Assembly (NCBI GenBank): GCA_003229915.1
Contig: QIGA01000009.1
Coordinates: 1 to 15,151, forward strand
Direction: 5' to 3'
Length of the DNA stretch: 15,151 bases
Source of the DNA: Chloroflexota bacterium
GTDB taxonomy: Bacteria > Chloroflexota > Dehalococcoidia > SZUA-161
Part shown: positions 7,305 to 12,764 of the stretch, one piece after another
Numbering within the stretch: position 1 is the first letter of the stretch
Layout of the letters: each line of letters starts with the position of its first letter
Notes under the pieces: generated by a model
Databases searched by the model: none
Told to the model about the DNA's origin: nothing
Seen by the model: the letters and a program-made list of their open reading frames with translations, nothing else
Translations under genes and position numbers: made by a program

Positions 7305-7311
7305 GAGTAGC

Positions 7312-8025
7312 ATGGGGAAACACGCTAAAAAGCATCTCGAAGCACTGGACAAAATTGATAAGACCAAGACGTATTCTCCACAGGAAGCGGTCAGCCTCGC
7401 AAAGCAAGTATCCCATGTCAAATTCGACGAGGCAGTTGAGCTTCACATGCGCATGGGGGTTGACCCTCGCCATGCCGATCAACAAGTTCGCGGCGTAGCT
7501 CTACTGCCCAACGGTCTGGGCAAGACTGTGCGAGTTTTGGTTTTTACCCAGGGGGAGTCGGAAAAAAGCGCCCGCGACGCTGGGGCCGACTATGTCGGCG
7601 GAGACGAGCTGGTCAAGAAGATAGAGGAAGGTTGGCTTGAATTCGACGTCGCTATCGCCACACCCGATATGATGCCCAAGATCGGCAAGCTGGGAAAAAT
7701 CTTGGGACGGCGAGGTCTGATGCCAAATCCCAAGTCAGGCACAGTATCACAACCCGCCGATTTGCCCCACGTTATTGCAGACGCTCGGAAGGGAAGGGTG
7801 GAATTTAAGCTGGACAAGACTGCCATCATCCACACACCAATAGGCAAACTCAGCTTCGGTGACGAGAAACTGTTGGAAAACATAGCCGCAGTAGTTGATG
7901 CAGTGGTCAAGGCCAAGCCGAGCGGCGCAAAAGGCCAATTCATTAAAAGCATCTCGCTGACTACCTCAATGGGACCCGGGATCAAGCTCGATATAACTCC
8001 AACCCTCTCAATGTCCACCGCTTAG
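7312..8025 (+). CDS. rplA: 50S ribosomal protein L1
   Basis: 237 residues. L1 forms the mobile stalk at the ribosomal E site and commonly represses its own mRNA. Family motifs are VDPRHADQQVRGVALLPNGLGKTVRVLVF, IATPDMMPKIGKLGKILGRRGLMPNPKSGTV, and a C-terminal part ending SLTTSMGPGIKLD. The Shine-Dalgarno AGGAG overlaps the rplK stop codon. In most bacteria rplJ follows directly; here 66 nt later comes an unrelated metabolic gene, with no terminator in the gap. Confidence 0.98.
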   Translation: MGKHAKKHLEALDKIDKTKTYSPQEAVSLAKQVSHVKFDEAVELHMRMGVDPRHADQQVRGVALLPNGLGKTVRVLVFTQGESEKSARDAGADYVGGDELVKKIEEGWLEFDVAIATPDMMPKIGKLGKILGRRGLMPNPKSGTVSQPADLPHVIADARKGRVEFKLDKTAIIHTPIGKLSFGDEKLLENIAAVVDAVVKAKPSGAKGQFIKSISLTTSMGPGIKLDITPTLSMSTA

Positions 8026-8091
8026 CCGTTGACCTCGCTCCCGTCTCGTCACAGCAGGCAGCTAGGTATGACTTTGCGAAAGGAGAGCCAA

Positions 8092-9507
8092 ATGGCTGGG
8101 ATTGTTTCCTACGGCGCCTACATCCCCATCTACAGATTGAGTCGGGAACTGATATGGCTAACCTGGGGGGGGATGCCTCTAAGTGGAGAGAAAGCAGTTG
8201 CCAATTTCGACGAAGACAGTGTTACTATGGCTGTCGAAGCCGGTAACAATTGTTTGGCAGGCATCAACCGTGACGAGGTGGACGGACTATTCTTAGCCTC
8301 CACCTCAACACCCTACAAAGAGAAGCAATGTGCCAACTTGGTCGCTGAAGCACTCGACCTCAAACGCAGCACCAGGACCGCTGACTTCACCAATTCCCTG
8401 AGGTCAGGAACCATCGCCATGCGAGCCGCACTGGATGCCATTGCCGCCGGCTCAGCAAAGAAAGTCCTTGTAGTCGCCGCCGACTGCCGACTGGGACACC
8501 CTTCCACTGAGAACGAACAAGCATTCGGAGACGGTGCCGCCGCCGTCCTTCTCGGTGATACTGACGTAGTCGCCAGTATTGATGGAAGCCACACTCACTA
8601 TGACGATATCATGGACCTGTGGCGGTTGGACAGCGACACCTTCGTGAGATCATGGGAAGATCGCTTTATTGTCACCCATGGCTATCTGGAAAACACCCAG
8701 GAGGCAGTCAAGGACCTATTGGAAAAGCACGGCTTGGCGCCAGCGGATTTCTCAAAGGCGGTCCTCTATGCTTACAACGGCAGGAGACACTCGCAACTGG
8801 CAAAAAAACTCAATTTCGACACCCAAACTCAGCTTCAAGATAGCATGTTCTCTACAATTGGCAATACCGGCTCCGCCTATACGCTGATGATGCTGGTCGC
8901 TGCCCTTGAAGACGCGAAGGCCGGTGAGAAAATTCTCGTCGCCAACTACGGTGACGGAGCAGACGCCTTCATCCTCACCACTACCGAGGGCATCGAAAAG
9001 GCAAAAGGGCGACGAGGAATCAAATATCACCTGCCATCAAAGATCCCCCTGCCCAACTACGACAAGTACCTGCGCTATCGCGGACTCATTCACGGCTATG
9101 TCCGTTTTGAAAATGAATCATCAGCCACGATATCATGGCGCGATCGCAGATGGAACATCAATTGCCGTGGCGGGAAATGTCTGGTCTGCGGTAACATCAA
9201 CTTCCCTCCACAGAGGATCTGCATGTACTGCCAGAGTAAAGATCAGTTCGAGGACATCCGCCTTGCCGAGAGAAGAGCCAAGCTTTTCACCTATAGCAAT
9301 GATTTCCTGGGGCCTAGCCTGGACTCCCCAATCATCCTATGTATCCTCGACTTTGACGAGGGAGGAAGGTTCTACGCCCAGATGACAGATCGCGACCCCG
9401 ACAAAGTGCAAGACGGGATGCCGGTGGAGCTTACCTTCAGATGGATGCACAGTGAGCGTGGCATTCGCAACTACTACTGGAAATGCCGTCCTCTGCGAGA
9501 GGCCTAA
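8092..9507 (+). CDS. HMG-CoA-synthase-like protein fused to a C-terminal zinc-ribbon/OB-fold (DUF35) domain; catalytic residues replaced
   Basis: 471 residues. Residues 1 to about 335 have the thiolase-like fold of archaeal-type HMG-CoA synthase (VDGLFLASTSTPY, FGDGAAAVLLGD, FSTIGNTGSAYTLMMLVAALEDAKAGEKILVANYGDG). By motif alignment from memory, the catalytic Glu, Cys and His correspond to T71, L103 and Y226, so the HMG-CoA synthase reaction should be impossible. Residues about 340-471 are a DUF35 domain: a helix with YLRYRGLIHGYV, a zinc ribbon (C363, C366, C377, C380) and an OB fold. DUF35 proteins partner thiolases in archaeal thiolase/HMG-CoA synthase and other acyl-CoA complexes. Start ATG 8092 has AGGAG 6 nt upstream; an in-frame ATG at 8029 lacks a Shine-Dalgarno and adds an unconserved tail. 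The thiolase gene follows 12 nt later. I infer a structural or substrate-binding partner of that thiolase. Confidence 0.85.
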   Translation: MAGIVSYGAYIPIYRLSRELIWLTWGGMPLSGEKAVANFDEDSVTMAVEAGNNCLAGINRDEVDGLFLASTSTPYKEKQCANLVAEALDLKRSTRTADFTNSLRSGTIAMRAALDAIAAGSAKKVLVVAADCRLGHPSTENEQAFGDGAAAVLLGDTDVVASIDGSHTHYDDIMDLWRLDSDTFVRSWEDRFIVTHGYLENTQEAVKDLLEKHGLAPADFSKAVLYAYNGRRHSQLAKKLNFDTQTQLQDSMFSTIGNTGSAYTLMMLVAALEDAKAGEKILVANYGDGADAFILTTTEGIEKAKGRRGIKYHLPSKIPLPNYDKYLRYRGLIHGYVRFENESSATISWRDRRWNINCRGGKCLVCGNINFPPQRICMYCQSKDQFEDIRLAERRAKLFTYSNDFLGPSLDSPIILCILDFDEGGRFYAQMTDRDPDKVQDGMPVELTFRWMHSERGIRNYYWKCRPLREA

Positions 9508-9519
9508 GGAAGGTGAAAG

Positions 9520-10698
9520 ATGGAAAGCATTAAGGATAAAGTCGCTATCGTAGGCATGGGTTGCAGTAAATTCGGGGAGCGCTGGGATCGCAGCGCCTGG
9601 GACCTGGTCGTCGAAGCTACCTACGAAGCTTTCGAAGATGCCGGCGTCGGCCCCAACGACATCCAGGCGGCATGGTCAGGTACCCTTGGATTCGCCGGTG
9701 GCCAAAGCCTTTCTTATCCCCTCAAATTAGACTATATTCCCATTGTCAGGGTGGAAAACCTGTGCGGCACCGGGCTGGAGACCATTAGGGGGGCAACCTA
9801 CGCTCTCATCGCCAAGGCTTACGACCTCGTTCTTTGCGTTGGGTTCGAAAAGACCAAGGACCGAGGAGTCGGAGGGCTGGGGTCCGGTGAGCCCATGGGA
9901 GGCGTACATCCCGTATTTGGAATCCAAGGGACCCCACCCGGACGCTATGCTCTGGCAGCCACCAAGTACTTCGCCATGTATGGGGCAGAGAAAAAGCACC
10001 TCGCCATGATATCGGTGAAGAGCCATTTCAACGGTGCCCGCAATCCCAAGGCCCACCTGCGCCGAGAGATAACTGTAGAGCAAGCACTGTCCGCCCCTAT
10101 AATCGCCTGGCCTCTGGGACTCTTCGACTGCTGCGGGGTGACCGATGGAGCCGCCGCTGCCATACTATGCCGCACTGAGGACGCCCCCAAATTCAGGAAG
10201 GACTATATCACAGTCAAAGCACTGGGCAATGCATCAGGCCCTGGCTGCGGCAAGATGGTAACAGACTATGACTGGGTGCACTGGGAAGAAACCTACAGGG
10301 CGACTCAGCAGGTATATGAACAGGCTGGCATCAAAGACCCGCGCAAAGAGATCGATATAGTGGAATGCCACGACTGCTTCTCCATCGCTGAGCTCATGTG
10401 CTATGAGGCTATGGGCTTTTGCGAGCGTGGAACAGCCAAGAACGATATCGAAGCCGGCACCTTCGCCTTGGAGGGTGAAGTAGCCTTCAATGCTGGCGGT
10501 GGACTGAAGTCATTCGGCCATCCCGTTGGCGCTAGCGGAGTCAGAGAGGTCTACGAGATATATAAGCAGATCCAGGGTAAAGCCGAGGAGCCATCCCGCC
10601 AGCTCAAGAACGTTGAACTGGGAATGGCTCATAACCAGGGAGGGCATCCGGGTACCTTTATGTGCAGCATGGGTATCTTCGGTGTGCCCGGTCGCTAA
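9520..10698 (+). CDS. SCP2/archaeal-type thiolase family protein
   Basis: 392 residues. Thiolases cleave or form 3-oxoacyl-CoA. The nucleophilic cysteine is present as C82 in VENLCGTGLE. Histidines are H284 (ECHDCFSIAEL), H334 (GGLKSFGHPVGASG) and H376 (NQGGHPGTF), which stands where classical thiolases have the second active Cys. That pattern is typical of the SCP2-like/archaeal class. Start ATG 9520 with GGAAGG upstream, 12 nt after the HMG-CoA-synthase-like/DUF35 gene, so both are almost surely co-translated and probably form a complex. The substrate cannot be read from sequence: acetoacetyl-CoA formation, beta-oxidation thiolysis, or an aromatic or branched acyl-CoA step are all possible. 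It lies directly before the rplJ promoter and has no terminator of its own. Confidence 0.9.
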   Translation: MESIKDKVAIVGMGCSKFGERWDRSAWDLVVEATYEAFEDAGVGPNDIQAAWSGTLGFAGGQSLSYPLKLDYIPIVRVENLCGTGLETIRGATYALIAKAYDLVLCVGFEKTKDRGVGGLGSGEPMGGVHPVFGIQGTPPGRYALAATKYFAMYGAEKKHLAMISVKSHFNGARNPKAHLRREITVEQALSAPIIAWPLGLFDCCGVTDGAAAAILCRTEDAPKFRKDYITVKALGNASGPGCGKMVTDYDWVHWEETYRATQQVYEQAGIKDPRKEIDIVECHDCFSIAELMCYEAMGFCERGTAKNDIEAGTFALEGEVAFNAGGGLKSFGHPVGASGVREVYEIYKQIQGKAEEPSRQLKNVELGMAHNQGGHPGTFMCSMGIFGVPGR

Positions 10699-10711
10699 AG
10701 GCCTGAATTCA

Positions 10712-10720
10712 TGGTATACT
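10712..10720 (+). promoter_or_regulatory. Extended -10 promoter for rplJ-rplL
   Basis: TGG followed by TATACT (10715-10720) forms an extended -10. No good -35 hexamer is found 16-18 nt upstream. Transcription would start near 10727, giving a leader of about 135 nt. It restores independent expression of rplJ-rplL after the inserted metabolic genes. Confidence 0.5.
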
Positions 10721-10740
10721 AGCATTAAAGCTGAATAATG

Positions 10741-10843
10741 CTGAAGATAGCAGGTGCCATAATGGCTTAAACCTGTGCCTGCCGAGGCAATTCTTTTTGA
10801 ACGAGAAGAGTCCTTGGTGCCTGCAGCACAAGGACTCTTTCTT
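10741..10843 (+). promoter_or_regulatory. L10-type leader RNA with two terminator-like hairpins
   Basis: Three elements lie in order. First, GCAGGT (10750-10755) pairs with ACCTGT (10771-10776), and GCC pairs with GGC inside, with a one-sided TTAA bulge that resembles a kink-turn. Second, TGCCT-GCCG-AGGCA (10776-10789) is followed by ATTCTTTTT. Third, an 11-bp perfect stem (10806-10816 with 10829-10839) is followed by TTTCTT. L10-L12 autoregulation through a kink-turn leader is known for rplJ mRNA; assignment here is by position and shape. Confidence 0.6.
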
Positions 10844-10861
10844 AATGGGAGGACAAATCGA

Positions 10862-11395
10862 ATGACTACCAAGAAGAAGCCCCAGATTGTAGATCGAATA
10901 AGTGAGCTGCTCTCCCAGAGCAAATTCGTGATCGCCACCGACTACCGTGGGTTAACTGTAGCTGAGATGGCAGAACTGCGACACCAGTTACGCAACATAG
11001 GCACCGAATACCATGTAGTCAAAAACACCCTGGCAAGATTCGCTGCCGAAAATGCGGGCAAACAGGAGCTTTACCAACTGCTCACCGGCCCAACAGCGCT
11101 CGCCTTTGGTCATGAGAATATGCCTGAACTGGCAAAAGCCCTGGTAGACTACATCCGCATTTCAAAGACTACCATCAGCATCAAGGGAGCGATTATCGAC
11201 TACCGACTGGTCGGGGCTGATGAGGTAAGAAGCCTGGCAACCTTACCTTCGATAGAGGTCCTGCGAGCCAGATTACTGGGATTGCTACTGAGTCCTATCT
11301 TTTCACTACAGAATGTGCTTAGCGCCAACATGCGTGGCCTTAACACAGTACTAAGTGCCAGAATTCAACAATTGGGAGGAACAACTGATGCCTAG
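10862..11395 (+). CDS. rplJ: 50S ribosomal protein L10
   Basis: 177 residues. L10 (P0 equivalent) anchors the L7/L12 dimers to 23S rRNA. The conserved N-terminus reads KFVIATDYRGLTVAEMAELR, then EYHVVKNTLARFA and GPTALAF. The C-terminal helix that binds L7/L12 dimers is present (about residues 140-170). Start ATG 10862 has GGGAGGA 9 nt upstream (10847-10853). The frame is open 87 nt further upstream to a GTG-type start at 10775, but that stretch is the leader RNA. The gene overlaps the rplL start by 8 nt, giving translational coupling. Confidence 0.97.
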   Translation: MTTKKKPQIVDRISELLSQSKFVIATDYRGLTVAEMAELRHQLRNIGTEYHVVKNTLARFAAENAGKQELYQLLTGPTALAFGHENMPELAKALVDYIRISKTTISIKGAIIDYRLVGADEVRSLATLPSIEVLRARLLGLLLSPIFSLQNVLSANMRGLNTVLSARIQQLGGTTDA

Positions 11396-11909
11396 CGATG
11401 AAGCAACCGCCAAAGACGCCCCAGAAGAGCAGAAAAAGGAGACAGGCGAGACGATAACGGAGGATGAGAAAGCCCCCAAGAAGCGCACCGCCGTCGCCAA
11501 GAAGGAAACCAAGTCGATGAGCAAAGATGACGTTGTGGCCGCAATCAAAGAGATGACCGTACTTGAGTTGTCAGAGATGGTTAAAACCCTGGAGGAGACA
11601 TTCGGGGTTAGTGCTGCCGCACCAGTGGTAGCTGCCGCTCCTGCCGCTGCCGCCCCTGGCGCTCCTGGTGCTCCTGCCGGTGCTGAGGCAGAGGAGCAGA
11701 CAGAGTTCGCCGTCATCCTCAAAGACATCGGCGCCAACAAGATAAGCGTTATTAAGGCCGTGCGCGAGGTGACCACACTGGGACTGAAAGAGGCCAAGGA
11801 CCTTGTGGAAAGCGCACCCAAGCCCGTGAAGGAAGGCGTGAATAAGGCTGAGGCAGCCACCCTCAAGGAGAAGCTGGAGGCGGCTGGCGCGACGATCGAG
11901 GTCCAGTAA
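11388..11909 (+). CDS. rplL: 50S ribosomal protein L7/L12 with N-terminal extension
   Basis: 173 residues; the family is usually 120-130. Residues 1-43 are a highly charged Glu/Lys-rich extension of low complexity. The normal protein begins at M44 (MSKDDVVAAIKEMTVLELSEMVKTLEETF). It continues with an Ala/Pro hinge and the C-terminal factor-binding domain (EFAVILKDIGANKISVIKAVREVTTLGLKEAKDLVE). ATG 11388 has a strong GGGAGGA 7 nt upstream and overlaps rplJ by 8 nt, supporting the long form. However, M44 (ATG 11517) has AAGGA about 10 nt upstream, so a standard-length product may also be made. No terminator separates it from radC. Confidence 0.93.
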   Translation: MPSDEATAKDAPEEQKKETGETITEDEKAPKKRTAVAKKETKSMSKDDVVAAIKEMTVLELSEMVKTLEETFGVSAAAPVVAAAPAAAAPGAPGAPAGAEAEEQTEFAVILKDIGANKISVIKAVREVTTLGLKEAKDLVESAPKPVKEGVNKAEAATLKEKLEAAGATIEVQ

Positions 11910-11931
11910 CATTTTGCCATCAGTGCCAACC

Positions 11932-11940
11932 AGGAGGTGA
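11932..11940 (+). promoter_or_regulatory. Full-length Shine-Dalgarno sequence deciding the radC start
   Basis: AGGAGGTGA matches the whole anti-Shine-Dalgarno end of 16S rRNA. Its AGGAGG core ends 5 nt before ATG 11943. The in-frame GTG at 11937 lies inside the Shine-Dalgarno itself and is rejected as a start. Confidence 0.75.
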
Positions 11941-11942
11941 CC

Positions 11943-12653
11943 ATGGGTCGGCAAGGGGTTACCGAATACCAACCCCTTATCAGAGAGTTACCCGCTCAGG
12001 AGCGCCCCCGAGAGCGGCTGAAGAAATATGGTGCCGCCTCGCTCTCGAATGCCGAGCTCTTGGCAATCATACTGCGCACCGGTGCCGCCTCGGAAAGCGT
12101 GCTCAACCTCGCAGCCAAACTGCTGGCGAGGTTCGGTGGCCTCACTGGATTGGCGAAGGCTGGCTTCGGCGAGCTCTGTTCGGAGCGAGGATTGGGCGAG
12201 GCTAAAGCATCCCAGCTAAAGGCCGCCTTGGAGTTGGGGCGGAGAATGCTCTCCGCCCAGCCCGACGCGCAAATGGTTGTCAGATCACCCGACGATATCG
12301 CCAACCTGCTGCAGGCCGAGATGGCCCTCCTCGAGCAAGAAGAATTGCGTCTGGTGCTGCTCAACACCAAGAACCAGGTGACAACTATCTCGCAACTCTA
12401 TAGGGGAAGCGTCAACACCTCTCTCGTGAGGGTTGGCGAGCTGTTTCGAGAGGCAGTTCGGGAGAACTGCCCTGCCATGATAGTGGTACATAACCACCCT
12501 TCGGGCGATCCAACACCCAGCCCCGAAGACATCAAGATAACGGGACAAGTCGTAAAAGCGGGCAAGCTCCTCGACATAGAGGTGCTCGACCACCTTATCA
12601 TCGGGCACCACCGCTATGTCAGCCTGAAGGAAAGAGGACTGGGGTTCGACTAG
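11943..12653 (+). CDS. radC: RadC/JAMM-family DNA repair-associated protein
   Basis: 236 residues, normal for RadC. The N-terminal third is helix-hairpin-helix-like (RPRERLKKYGAASLSNAELLAIILRTG, then GLGEAKASQLKAALELGRR). The C-terminal part is a JAMM/MPN metal-site domain with H183 and H185 in VVHNHPSGDPTPSPED and D196. A catalytic Glu is expected near the EELRLVLLN segment. The biological role of RadC is uncertain despite its name; zinc peptidase-like chemistry is inferred from the fold only. It follows rplL by 33 nt without a terminator, so it is probably co-transcribed with the ribosomal genes, and it is closed by a strong terminator. Confidence 0.94.
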   Translation: MGRQGVTEYQPLIRELPAQERPRERLKKYGAASLSNAELLAIILRTGAASESVLNLAAKLLARFGGLTGLAKAGFGELCSERGLGEAKASQLKAALELGRRMLSAQPDAQMVVRSPDDIANLLQAEMALLEQEELRLVLLNTKNQVTTISQLYRGSVNTSLVRVGELFREAVRENCPAMIVVHNHPSGDPTPSPEDIKITGQVVKAGKLLDIEVLDHLIIGHHRYVSLKERGLGFD

Positions 12654-12699
12654 GTTTTGACGCGGGAATTGTCCTCTTAACTCCGTTCAAATAACGACC

Positions 12700-12734
12700 A
12701 AAACGGGCTCAGCGCTAACGCTGAGCCCGTTTTT
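12700..12734. terminator. Bidirectional intrinsic terminator between radC and cooS
   Basis: A 12-bp perfect GC-rich stem (12703-12714 with 12719-12730) with loop CTAA is flanked by AAAA on the left and TTTTT on the right. It can end transcription of radC on the plus strand and of cooS on the minus strand. A weaker GCAAC/GTTGC hairpin followed by CTTTT lies at 12736-12760. Confidence 0.9.
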
Positions 12735-12764
12735 AGCAACTAAAATAGCTGTTGCCTTTTGCCT

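Noticed and set aside
8029..8091. Longer N-terminus for the HMG-CoA-synthase-like protein
   Set aside because: The extra 21 residues have no resemblance to the family, and the ATG at 8092 has a well-spaced AGGAG.
8092..10698. Mevalonate pathway enzymes
   Set aside because: The synthase lacks the catalytic residues, and the organism encodes the non-mevalonate enzymes IspD and IspF in the same window.
10775..10861. Longer N-terminus for L10
   Set aside because: This stretch is the structured leader RNA; ATG 10862 has GGGAGGA at good spacing and matches the usual L10 start.
11617..11694. Short GCT/CCT-rich repeats in rplL
   Set aside because: These encode the Ala/Pro/Gly hinge normal for L7/L12.
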